Assembly (NCBI RefSeq): GCF_001179945.1 | Contig: NZ_CVSG01000062.1 | Coordinates: forward strand, 1-34,141 | Source of the DNA: Candidatus Pelagibacter communis | GTDB taxonomy: Bacteria > Pseudomonadota > Alphaproteobacteria > Pelagibacterales > Pelagibacteraceae | Direction of reading: 5' to 3' | DNA: 34,141 bases | Part shown: positions 16,884 to 25,558 of the stretch, piece after piece | How the letters are laid out: every line of letters begins with the position of its first letter | How positions within the stretch are numbered: position 1 is the stretch's first letter | Position numbers and translations under genes: made by a program | The notes under the pieces: generated by a model | The model's input: only the letters and a program-made list of their open reading frames with translations | Database searches by the model: none | Told to the model about the DNA's origin: nothing

Positions 16884-17690
16884 TTACCAAGTTAATTCTT
16901 TTTGAAAAAAATCAATTTTTACATTGTATGTTTCTGAAAGATTATTTAAATCTGAACTTTTATTAATTTCATCTATATGAACTCCGTGTGTAATAAATAC
17001 ACAATCTAAATTTAAATTATTTGCACCTTTGATATCGGTTCTTAAATTATCCCCTATGGCTAAAACTTTTTCATTTTTGCTAAAGCATAAATTATAGACT
17101 TCTGGGTGAGGCTTTCCAAAATATGAAACTTTACCTCCAAGTTCTTCGAAGATTTTTGCTATAGAGCCTGCACACAATTCCTGAACATTTCCTCTATGAA
17201 CAGTTAAATCAGGATTTGTACAAATCAATTTTTTAGAAGTATGTTTTTTTAAAAATTCTCTATAATAATTCAAATTATCATTGTGATCATCAAATAAACC
17301 AGTGCACAAAATGAAATCACATTGGTCAATATTAGTTTTATTTTTTTTAACTTTGTCAAAAACTGATGTATCTCTTGGGGGCCCTAAATGAAAAAAAGTT
17401 TTACCAAATTTGTTTTGGTTTATCGCATACATTGCAGCTTCACCTGAAGTTATTACACTTGATAAATATTTTTTTTCCATTCCCATTTTTAGTAAAAAAT
17501 TAATTACTTTCAAACTAGGCCTTGGAGCATTAGACAAAAAAACAACCTTTTTTGAATTGATTTTTAAGTTTTTTATTACTTCCATAGCTTTAGAATTCAA
17601 CTTAATGCCGTTATGCACAACACCCCATAGGTCTATTATAAAAGTGTCATAGTTATTAGATATTTCTGACAGATGATTAAGCTCTCTCAA
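16884..17690 (-). CDS. Class IIA HAD hydrolase (TIGR01459 type)
   Basis: 268 residues, NagD-like HAD phosphatase. The catalytic motif is DLWGVVHNG near residues 20-28 (nucleophile Asp20 with the second Asp of the usual DxD replaced in DLWG, as in TIGR01459 members). FLSNAPRPS gives motif II, and GKPHPEVY plus IGDNLRTDIKGA give motifs III and IV. Substrate is unknown; related proteins dephosphorylate sugar phosphates or nucleotides. The only start consistent with the frame and the family is a TTG at 17690, with a weak purine-rich site upstream. It heads the run to ribF and pgi, and is divergent from groES. Confidence 0.88.
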   Translation of the reverse strand: MRELNHLSEISNNYDTFIIDLWGVVHNGIKLNSKAMEVIKNLKINSKKVVFLSNAPRPSLKVINFLLKMGMEKKYLSSVITSGEAAMYAINQNKFGKTFFHLGPPRDTSVFDKVKKNKTNIDQCDFILCTGLFDDHNDNLNYYREFLKKHTSKKLICTNPDLTVHRGNVQELCAGSIAKIFEELGGKVSYFGKPHPEVYNLCFSKNEKVLAIGDNLRTDIKGANNLNLDCVFITHGVHIDEINKSSDLNNLSETYNVKIDFFQKELTW

Positions 17691-17761
17691 TTTATTTATC
17701 TCTCTATTCTTTTAATAATCAAAAATACAGTATTTTCGAGGTTTTTTAATGATTTTTGCCT

Positions 17762-17790
17762 CTTGAAATCTCGTTTAAAACATACCATAT
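17762..17790 (+). promoter_or_regulatory. RpoH (sigma-32) type heat-shock promoter of groESL
   Basis: CTTGAAA at 17762-17768, then a 14-base spacer, then TACCATAT at 17783-17790. The E. coli heat-shock consensus is CTTGAAA, 13-15 bases, CCCCATnT, so the -35 matches fully and the -10 matches at six of eight positions. Transcription would start near 17797, giving a leader of about 29 bases with AGGAG at 17812-17816 before groES. No CIRCE inverted repeat was found, so control by RpoH rather than HrcA is inferred. Confidence 0.72.
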
Positions 17791-17825
17791 CAGCACTACA
17801 TTTAAATTTATAGGAGAAAATACAT

Positions 17826-18122
17826 ATGAAATTTAGACCTCTGCATGATCGTGTGCTTATAAAAGTATTAGACAGTGAAGAAAAAACCGCAGGTGGAATT
17901 ATTATCCCTGATACTGCAAAAGAAAAACCTCAAGAAGGTGAAGTAGTTGCAGTAGGTCCAGGCTCAAAAAATGACAATGGAAAAGTTGCTCCAATGGATG
18001 TGAAAGTTGGAGATATTGTTCTTTTTGGGAAGTGGTCGGGGACTGATGTGAAAATTGATGGTAAAGAATACAGCATTATGAAAGAATCTGACATAATGGG
18101 AATTTCAAAAAGTAAAAAATAA
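17826..18122 (+). CDS. groES: Co-chaperonin GroES
   Basis: 98 residues, typical length. It starts [16 protein letters not shown]; the mobile loop region [21 protein letters not shown] (about residues 20-40) contacts GroEL, and [20 protein letters not shown] follows. It forms the heptameric lid of the GroEL folding chamber. AGGAG at 17812-17816 supports the start. groEL follows after 16 bases. Expression is probably heat-inducible from the promoter at 17762-17790. Confidence 0.98.
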   Translation: MKFRPLHDRVLIKVLDSEEKTAGGIIIPDTAKEKPQEGEVVAVGPGSKNDNGKVAPMDVKVGDIVLFGKWSGTDVKIDGKEYSIMKESDIMGISKSKK

Positions 18123-18129
18123 CATTTAG

Positions 18130-19797
<1,668 letters not shown>

Positions 19798-19925
19798 ACT
19801 CAATATCCCTAAATAAAAATTTATAATCTTTAAAAAATATGGGTTTTTTTGATATTTTTTTATCGACTGTGTAATAAATTTAATTTATATCATTTTTCTC
19901 TAAATAAATTTAAGAACTTATTAAT

Positions 19926-20699
19926 ATGAAAATTCTAATAATGGGGTTGCCCGGAGCAGGCAAAACAACTTTAGCCTCAAAACTTGTGAACTTGTTAAAT
20001 GCGAAATGGTTAAATGCGGACGAAGTAAGAAAAGAAGCAAATGATTGGGATTTTTCTCCAGAAGGTAGAAATAGACAAGCTAAAAGGATGGCAGATTTTG
20101 CAAATAAATACAAATCAGAGGGTAAAATAGTAATTGCTGACTTTGTTTGTCCAACGCCTAAAGGACGAGAATTATTTGCCCCAGATATCTTGATTTGGGT
20201 AGATACAATCAAAGAAGGAAGATTTGAAGATACTAATAAAGTTTTTATTCAACCAGAAAAATTTGATTTCAGAGTTACAGAAAAGAACGCTGAAGTTTGG
20301 TCAATTAAAATCGCTGATAAAATAACACCTTATAAATGGGATAATAAAAAACCGACTGCTCAAATGCTTGGAAGATGGCAGCCCTGGCATTTAGGACATC
20401 AAACATTATTTGAAGAAATAATAAAAAAGACTGGTCAAGTTATTATTATGGTAAGAGATGTTCAAGGTCTTGATGATAATCCTTTTGATTTTAATACTAT
20501 AAAAAAAACGATAGATGAAAAATTAAGTCCAGATTTCGAAGGGAGATACAAAATTATACTTGTGCCTAATATCACAAATATTTGTTATGGCCGTGGAGTT
20601 GGGTATAAATTAGAAGAAATTGTTTTACCTGAAAAAATACAAGACATATCAGCAACAAAAATAAGGAAACAGTTAAGAGATCAAGGCAAATTAAAATAA
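19926..20699 (+). CDS. APS-kinase-like / nucleotidyltransferase fusion protein
   Basis: 257 residues with two nucleotide-handling domains. Residues 1-130 form a P-loop kinase domain: GLPGAGKT at 7-14, then LNADEVRKEANDWDFSPEGR, which aligns in style with the LDGDNVR...DR region of APS kinase (CysC), and ADFVCPTPKGRELF near residues 71-84. Residues 146-250 form a small adenylyl/cytidylyltransferase domain: GRWQPWHLGH at 149-158 with HxGH, NPFDF at 185-189, and ISATKIRKQL at 241-250. The C domain most resembles NMN adenylyltransferases or phosphate cytidylyltransferases. A kinase followed by a nucleotidyltransferase suggests that one substrate is phosphorylated and then activated, but which one is unknown. 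It is a single gene between groEL and the convergent hisG. Confidence 0.8.
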   Translation: MKILIMGLPGAGKTTLASKLVNLLNAKWLNADEVRKEANDWDFSPEGRNRQAKRMADFANKYKSEGKIVIADFVCPTPKGRELFAPDILIWVDTIKEGRFEDTNKVFIQPEKFDFRVTEKNAEVWSIKIADKITPYKWDNKKPTAQMLGRWQPWHLGHQTLFEEIIKKTGQVIIMVRDVQGLDDNPFDFNTIKKTIDEKLSPDFEGRYKIILVPNITNICYGRGVGYKLEEIVLPEKIQDISATKIRKQLRDQGKLK

Positions 20700-20719
20700 C
20701 TTTATCTAAAAATGTAATT

Positions 20720-21400
20720 TTACTTGCCTAAAAAATTTAATAAATTTTCTAATTTCTTTGTTTTTTTTTTGGCATAAAATAAACATGCTGTAGAATTTAA
20801 TATTAATCCGTCTTTTAAAACTCTTAAGTTATTATCGGCCAAAGTTTTTCCGGATGAAGTTATATCGGTAATTATTTCAGAAGATCCAATAAAAGGATAT
20901 GTTTCTGTAGCTCCAAGACTAGTGATTAACTTATATTGTGTAACTCCCCTGGAAATTAAAAATTCGTTAGTTAAATTTGGATATTTTGTAGCTACTCTTA
21001 ACCTGCGGTTTATTTTAGATCTAATATCAAATGATACCTCTTCAAGATCAGCAATGGTCTGAACGTCTATCCAATCTTCTGGCACTGCAACCACTAGGTT
21101 AGCATTACCAAAATCTAGTTTTTTTTGAACCTTTATTTTATTCTGCAAAATTTTATCGGACTCTTTTAGAAGATCTAGACCAGATACACCTATGTCTAAA
21201 GTCCCGTCACCAAGTCTTTGAATAATTTCTTTAGCGTGAAGAAAAATAATCTTAATATTTGGCTCATTTTCAATAGAGCCAAAATAATTTCTTTCTTTTT
21301 CACTTTGTAAGATCTTATGACCCCTATCATTGAAAAATGATATTGATTTATCTTTTAATCTTCCTTTACTTGGTAAACCTATGGTAATAAAATCTTTCAT
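20720..21400 (-). CDS. hisG: ATP phosphoribosyltransferase, short form catalytic subunit
   Basis: 226 residues, the short HisG form that lacks the C-terminal regulatory domain and needs HisZ. It condenses ATP and PRPP in the first step of histidine synthesis. Opening GLPSKGRL near residues 8-15 and DIGVSGLDLLKE near residues 71-82 are family marks; EIITDITSSGKTLADNNLRVL near residues 174-194 is the PRPP-binding region. It overlaps the hisZ stop by 4 bases, consistent with the known HisG-HisZ hetero-octamer being made from one transcript. Confidence 0.95.
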   Translation of the reverse strand: MKDFITIGLPSKGRLKDKSISFFNDRGHKILQSEKERNYFGSIENEPNIKIIFLHAKEIIQRLGDGTLDIGVSGLDLLKESDKILQNKIKVQKKLDFGNANLVVAVPEDWIDVQTIADLEEVSFDIRSKINRRLRVATKYPNLTNEFLISRGVTQYKLITSLGATETYPFIGSSEIITDITSSGKTLADNNLRVLKDGLILNSTACLFYAKKKTKKLENLLNFLGK

Positions 21401-22434
21401 ATATTTTTTAAATTAATCGCAGCACCAACAGCTGGAATATTTTTTTTGGCTCCCAGACTTTTAAGTAAATCATCATAACGACCTCCCCTAGCTATTTCTT
21501 TTTTACCTGAGAATACTTCAAACACAATTCCAGTATAATATTCTACATCTCTTCCAAAATTTGCAATGTAGTAAATATCTTGATTAAGTTTTCTTAAATT
21601 AAGAATAGATTTAAAGTCTTTGAATATATTTTCTTTGAGATTATTTTTTTTAGCAAAATCTAATAATCTCTCGTCTAGTTTTGAGAGTTTACAGTTTATT
21701 TTTAAAAAGGATTTAATAATTTTGACAATTTTTTTCCCGTCAGCAAAAGATCTTGGATCTTTAATTTTTTTATCAAATCTTTTTAATATTTCTGATATTG
21801 ATCTCCCAGCAACTATTTTAGCCTGGTCTATTTTTTTCATTTCATAGAATCTTTTTTTGTCTGCATCAAAATTTACTGCATCTATATCAGTATTTTTTTC
21901 CAATCTTTTCAAAAGCTCCTCGAAATATCTTGGTCTCCAAAAATGTCTTATAAGTCTAAGCTTCCATCTATCGGGCATATCCAGAGCATTAATTAAACTT
22001 TTAAATAAACTAATATCTCCAACTTTAATTAAAATTTTTTTTCTCTTTATCTTTTTTGCTGAGCTTAAAATTGTACTTATAATTTTAAAATCATCTTGAA
22101 TTTGATTTTTTGAACCTAGAATTTCAATCCCCAATTGGTCATTGATAAAATTTGCGCTATTATTACCTGATCTTCTATATGCTTGACCGGAATAATAAAT
22201 TTTTGAGGAAGATTTTTTTTGTAAGAAACTTATACATGAAGCTACAGTCAAATCTGGTCTTAAGCACATTGTTTTTCCATCCTCTCTATCAAATGTTAGC
22301 ATTGAGCTTCTAAATTTTTCTCCTGACCTCTCAATAATATATTCTGAGTCTAAAAGAACATCAGGTTCTGATAAAACAAAACCATTCCTTTTAAAATTTT
22401 CAATTATTACTTCAGATAATTTTTTTGATTTCAT
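21397..22434 (-). CDS. hisZ: ATP phosphoribosyltransferase regulatory subunit HisZ
   Basis: 345 residues, a paralogue of histidyl-tRNA synthetase that serves as the regulatory subunit of short HisG. It shares the class II fold (LRPDLTVASCISF near residues 57-69, YYSGQAYRRSG near residues 80-90, GRDVEYYTGIVFEVFSG, and RGGRYDDLLKSLG near the end) but lacks the C-terminal anticodon-binding domain of HisS. It starts inside the last 23 bases of hisS and overlaps hisG by 4, so the three genes are tightly linked. The neighbouring true hisS makes the HisZ call secure. Confidence 0.92.
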   Translation of the reverse strand: MKSKKLSEVIIENFKRNGFVLSEPDVLLDSEYIIERSGEKFRSSMLTFDREDGKTMCLRPDLTVASCISFLQKKSSSKIYYSGQAYRRSGNNSANFINDQLGIEILGSKNQIQDDFKIISTILSSAKKIKRKKILIKVGDISLFKSLINALDMPDRWKLRLIRHFWRPRYFEELLKRLEKNTDIDAVNFDADKKRFYEMKKIDQAKIVAGRSISEILKRFDKKIKDPRSFADGKKIVKIIKSFLKINCKLSKLDERLLDFAKKNNLKENIFKDFKSILNLRKLNQDIYYIANFGRDVEYYTGIVFEVFSGKKEIARGGRYDDLLKSLGAKKNIPAVGAAINLKNI

Positions 22435-23746
22435 TGACTAATTGATTAATCTTAATTGATTGTTCTTTACCACTTTTTAGATTTCTTAGAGTTGGTTTAC
22501 CAGATTTTATCTCGTCTTCTCCATATAAAATGACAGCTGGAGATTTTATTTTATTTGCATATTCCATTTGTTTTTTTAATTTATTATCTCCAGGATAAAT
22601 TTCTACGCTGATACCAGCTTTTCTTAGTATCGTTTGTATTTTTATGTATTCTTTAAATGAATTTTTCTCAAAAACACAAATTACAATGGGTTTTGATTGC
22701 TTTATTTTAAACTTCTTTTTCTGCATCAATGCATAAACTAATCTATCTAATCCTATTGAAATACCTGTAGCGGCAGCATCAAAGTTACCAAAATTATTTA
22801 CTAAATTATCATATCTGCCTCCACCACCAATAGAGCCAAATTGAATTACTTGGCCTTTTTTGTTTGTTATATCAAACTTTAAATTCACTTCAAAAATTGC
22901 TCCGGTGTAATATTCTAGCCCTCTTATAATAGATGGATCAAATTCAAAATTATTGAAGTTATAATCTTTAAAAATTTTGAATATTTCAATCAGATCTTCT
23001 GTTTCAGGAGTTTTTTTCTTTAGTGTTTCTTCTATAGTTTCAATATCTTTGGATTTTAAATTAGCACCTATGGTGAAATCTCCAGATTTATCTTTTCTGC
23101 CAGCACCTAACAATTCTTTTACCCCATCCCAGCCAAGTCTATCAATTTTGTCTAGAGCTCTTAAAGTAGTAAGTTTTTGCTGATTTTCTTTTAAGTCTAT
23201 TTTTTTAAATAACTCTTCAGTTATTTTTCGTGATGAAATCTTTACTATATACTCTGATTTAGTAAGACCACATTTTTCAAGAATTTCTGAAATCATGACA
23301 CATAACTCAGCATCTGCTTGTAAACTTTTTGTTCCCACAAAATCAGCGTCGAATTGTAAGAATTCTCTAAACCTACCAGGACCTGGTTTTTCATTTCTCC
23401 AAACTGTGCCTAGCTGATATCTTTTAAATGGCTTTTGAATTTCTAAATAATTTTTTGCAACGTATCTCGCAAGTGGAGCCGTAAGATCATATCTTAAAGA
23501 TAACCAATTATTTTCATCTTTGAATGAAAATACGCCCTCGTCAGGTCTTTCTTTATCAGGTAAAAATTTTCCTATACTATCTGAATACTCAAAGCTAGGT
23601 GTTTCAAGATATTGGAAACCGTACTTAATCATAATTTCTTTGATATTAGAAATTATAAAATCTCGTACTAATAATTCTTTCTCTTGCCTGTCTACAAACC
23701 CTAATGGAAGTTCTTTAGAAGGATTTTTATTTTTATTTTTTGTCAT
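22412..23746 (-). CDS. hisS: Histidyl-tRNA synthetase
   Basis: 444 residues, class II synthetase. I start at the ATG at 23746; the open frame continues upstream but that part is the tRNA-His gene read as protein. Motif 1 region GFQYLETPSFEYSD; motif 2 GTVWRNEKPGPGRFREFLQFDAD; HisA signature LRYDLTAPLARYVA; HisB-type signature GGGRYDNL; and a C-terminal anticodon-binding domain (PIVICVF to the end). The ATG lies only 4 bases from the CCA end of tRNA-His and there is no Shine-Dalgarno outside the tRNA. The enzyme and its own tRNA substrate therefore appear co-transcribed. It overlaps hisZ by 23 bases. Confidence 0.95.
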   Translation of the reverse strand: MTKNKNKNPSKELPLGFVDRQEKELLVRDFIISNIKEIMIKYGFQYLETPSFEYSDSIGKFLPDKERPDEGVFSFKDENNWLSLRYDLTAPLARYVAKNYLEIQKPFKRYQLGTVWRNEKPGPGRFREFLQFDADFVGTKSLQADAELCVMISEILEKCGLTKSEYIVKISSRKITEELFKKIDLKENQQKLTTLRALDKIDRLGWDGVKELLGAGRKDKSGDFTIGANLKSKDIETIEETLKKKTPETEDLIEIFKIFKDYNFNNFEFDPSIIRGLEYYTGAIFEVNLKFDITNKKGQVIQFGSIGGGGRYDNLVNNFGNFDAAATGISIGLDRLVYALMQKKKFKIKQSKPIVICVFEKNSFKEYIKIQTILRKAGISVEIYPGDNKLKKQMEYANKIKSPAVILYGEDEIKSGKPTLRNLKSGKEQSIKINQLVNEIKKII

Positions 23747-23750
23747 TTTT

Positions 23751-23827
23751 TGGTACAGCAGGGTGGATTCGAACCACCGACCCCTAGTTCCACAAACTAG
23801 TGCTCTAACCAACTGAGCTACTGCTGC
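23751..23827 (-). tRNA. tRNA-His (GTG anticodon)
   Basis: A full cloverleaf reads on the minus strand: acceptor 5' strand GCAGCAG, then TA, D-arm GCTC...GAGC, anticodon loop TTTGTGG with anticodon GTG, and T-arm GGTGG-TTCGAAT-CCACC. The 3' acceptor strand is CTGCTGT, then A73 and an encoded CCA (23751-23753). The first pair is G1:U72. The base before G1 is T, so no G-1 is encoded, and the discriminator is A rather than C; this is the known alphaproteobacterial pattern. A TATAAT at 23875-23880 (minus strand) is a possible -10 box without a clear -35. Confidence 0.96.
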
Positions 23828-24067
23828 ATCCCTGTTATATTTATCTTAATTTTAATTAAATTTATATGTTTTTGATTATAAGCTAAGCAATAGCCTAGCG
23901 TGCATTCTGTGCGAATGTGATCTTAAAGTTGGAATGACTCTCATTTTTATAATCATGATTCTATATTTAAAAAATAATTGTGACTTTTTCAAGATGAAAT
24001 TAGCGGGACAAAAAAATAGTAAAGACTAATTCGATGTCCCGATAATCAGTGATTTTGGAAATTTAGA
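23828..24067. other. Intergenic region between tRNA-His and csp, two hairpins
   Basis: This 240-base region has no convincing coding frame. It holds an imperfect hairpin at 23882-23899 (GCTAAGC, loop AATA, GCCTAGC, one mismatch) and a 7-bp inverted repeat, CGGGACA at 24004-24010 and TGTCCCG at 24035-24041, with a 24-base loop. On the minus strand, which carries csp, the second could fold at the end of the csp transcript, but no T-run follows it, so it is not a standard intrinsic terminator. The promoter of the tRNA-His operon should also lie here. Confidence 0.45.
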
Positions 24068-24280
24068 TTAAGATGTTTTCTGCAGTTTGACTGCTGAAGG
24101 ACCTTTTTCTGTGCTCTCCACTTCAAACGTTAACTCATCACCCTCGTTTAAATATTTTAAACCAGCTTCTCTAACCGCAGAAGAATGGACGAACACGTCT
24201 TTTTCTTTGTCTTCTCTTTCAATGAAACCATATCCTTTAGTACCATTGAACCACTTTACTTTACCTTTTAGTGTACTCAT
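24068..24280 (-). CDS. Cold-shock domain protein
   Basis: 70 residues, one OB-fold cold-shock domain. It has RNP1 as KGYGFIERE near residues 15-23 and RNP2 as VFVHSSAV near residues 29-36, plus the [11 protein letters not shown] opening and a GPSAVKL end. Such proteins bind single-stranded RNA or DNA and melt mRNA structure; the sequence does not show if this copy is cold-induced. A purine-rich AAGGAAA lies 12 or so bases before the ATG. The leader upstream contains a perfect hairpin at 24315-24331. It is a single-gene unit between the tRNA-His region and accA. Confidence 0.95.
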   Translation of the reverse strand: MSTLKGKVKWFNGTKGYGFIEREDKEKDVFVHSSAVREAGLKYLNEGDELTFEVESTEKGPSAVKLQKTS

Positions 24281-24314
24281 ATTTACTTTATTTCCTTATT
24301 TTTTATTAACTTCA

Positions 24315-24331
24315 ACTAACTAAAAGTTAGT
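24315..24331 (-). promoter_or_regulatory. Hairpin in the csp 5' leader
   Basis: A perfect 7-bp inverted repeat with a three-base loop: ACTAACT at 24315-24321, AAA, AGTTAGT at 24325-24331 (plus-strand reading). It lies 35 bases upstream of the csp start. A possible promoter, TTGACT at 24364-24369 and TATTAA at 24343-24348 on the minus strand, has a short 15-base spacer; if real, the hairpin would be in the leader RNA. Cold-shock mRNAs elsewhere use structured leaders, but no function is shown here. Confidence 0.35.
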
Positions 24332-24414
24332 CTTGATCACCTTTAATAGATTTGCTTTGTAAAAGTCAATAGAAGAAATATATTATTTGACGCAATTGTT
24401 TTTTTGCAACAATA

Positions 24415-25521
24415 TTAAGATATAAGGGCTATTAATGCTGTTAAAGCTACTAATCCTAAGCCTCCATAGACTAATTTATTTTTTTGTAAGTGCAAACTTA
24501 ATTTTTTAATAGGCGAATCTTTGTAGGTCAAGTTGCCTTCACTTAAATATGATGATTTATTGAAACCTTGGTCTCTTCCAATCTGAAGAAATTTTGATTT
24601 TCTATGATCATATATCTCTTCTTTACTGAGACTCTCAAAGTTTTTTAAATTCTTTATAATAGAATATTTTATATCAGCAGCTATACTATCTGGATCCCTA
24701 TGCGCACCACCTAGTGGCTCTGGAATTACTTCATCTATAATTTTTAATTTTAATAAATCGTTAGCTGTCAACTTCATTGCTTCAGCTGCCTGTAAAGATT
24801 TACTAGGGTCTCGCCAAAGTATGGAAGCACATCCTTCTGGTGAAATAACTGAATAAATTGAATTCTCTAACATTATTACTTTGTTTGATGATGCAAGTGC
24901 AATCGCTCCCCCTGAACCACCTTCACCAATAATTATAGAAATATTTGGAACTTTTAATGACATGCAACACTCTATCGAATTAGCTATAGCTGAAGCCTGT
25001 CCTCTTTGTTCAGCTCCAATACCTGGATACGCCCCAGGTGTATCAATAAAACTTATAACTGGTATTTGAAATCTATCGGCTAACTTCATTAGTCTGATAC
25101 ATTTCCTATATCCCTCTGGTCTCATCATTCCAAAATTTCTTTCTATCCTGCTGCTTAAGTCTTCACCTTTTTCTTGCCCGATAACTAAAACCGATTTATT
25201 ATCAATTAATCCAAATCCAGCAATTACAGATTTATCATCTCCAAAATATCTATCCCCTGAAAGCAAAGTGAATTGAGAAAATATTTTTTTGATGTAAAAA
25301 TTTGCTTTTGGACGATCTTCGTGTCTAGCTACTTGGGTTCTTTGCCAGCTGTTTAAGTTTGAATAAATTTCTTCTAATTTTTGATTAATTTCTTGTTGGG
25401 TATTTTTAATCTTATCTGTGTCAACTTCGGTTATCCCCTCAGAACCAAAAGGGCTTTTTAAACCATCAACTTCTTGTTCTAGTGCTTTAATTTCTTTTTC
25501 AAAATCTAAATAATTTTTCAT
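24415..25521 (-). CDS. accA: Acetyl-CoA carboxylase carboxyltransferase alpha subunit with C-terminal hydrophobic tail
   Basis: 368 residues; typical AccA has about 315-320. Residues 1-320 match the family throughout: NYLDFEKEIKALE at the start, FGMMRPEGYRK near 130, FIDTPGAYPGIGAEQRGQ near 158-175, IIGEGGSGGAIALA near 197-210, VISPEGCASILW near 225-236, and EPLGGAHRDP near 268-277. AccA with AccD transfers carboxyl from biotin to acetyl-CoA to make malonyl-CoA. After residue 320 comes an extra 48-residue piece: a polar linker with basic residues (KKLSLHLQKNK) and then an unbroken hydrophobic stretch at about 350-367 (VYGGLGLVALTALIALIS), ending the protein. This looks like a C-terminal membrane anchor. 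It is divergent from glcB. Confidence 0.95.
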   Translation of the reverse strand: MKNYLDFEKEIKALEQEVDGLKSPFGSEGITEVDTDKIKNTQQEINQKLEEIYSNLNSWQRTQVARHEDRPKANFYIKKIFSQFTLLSGDRYFGDDKSVIAGFGLIDNKSVLVIGQEKGEDLSSRIERNFGMMRPEGYRKCIRLMKLADRFQIPVISFIDTPGAYPGIGAEQRGQASAIANSIECCMSLKVPNISIIIGEGGSGGAIALASSNKVIMLENSIYSVISPEGCASILWRDPSKSLQAAEAMKLTANDLLKLKIIDEVIPEPLGGAHRDPDSIAADIKYSIIKNLKNFESLSKEEIYDHRKSKFLQIGRDQGFNKSSYLSEGNLTYKDSPIKKLSLHLQKNKLVYGGLGLVALTALIALIS

Positions 25522-25529
25522 AAAAAATG

Positions 25530-25558
25530 TTACAATAAATACAGTATTATTATATTAT
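25530..25558 (+). promoter_or_regulatory. Candidate sigma-70 promoter of glcB
   Basis: TTACAA at 25530-25535, a 17-base spacer, and TATTAT at 25553-25558. Spacing is ideal and both boxes are near consensus (four of six and five of six). Transcription would start near 25565, leaving a leader of about 19 bases with AAGG about 10 bases before the ATG. In such A/T-rich DNA, matches of this quality can occur by chance. Confidence 0.45.

Noticed and set aside
17791-17800. Possible CIRCE half-site (CAGCACTAC) upstream of groES
   Set aside because: There is no matching GAGTGCTAA-type second half within the usual nine-base distance.
19798-19875. Intrinsic terminator after groEL
   Set aside because: Only A/T-rich runs such as AAAAAATATGGGTTTTTT pair there; no G+C-rich stem is present, so I do not call it.
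23747-23812. Longer hisS reading frame with 22 extra N-terminal residues
   Set aside because: The added part is the tRNA-His gene read in frame; HisRS homology begins just after the ATG at 23746.
23520-23816. 98-residue plus-strand open frame
   Set aside because: It lies antisense to hisS and runs into tRNA-His; its end is a well-known false translation of a tRNA.
24004-24041. Intrinsic terminator for csp
   Set aside because: The stem is good but has a 24-base loop and is not followed by a T-run on the minus strand.
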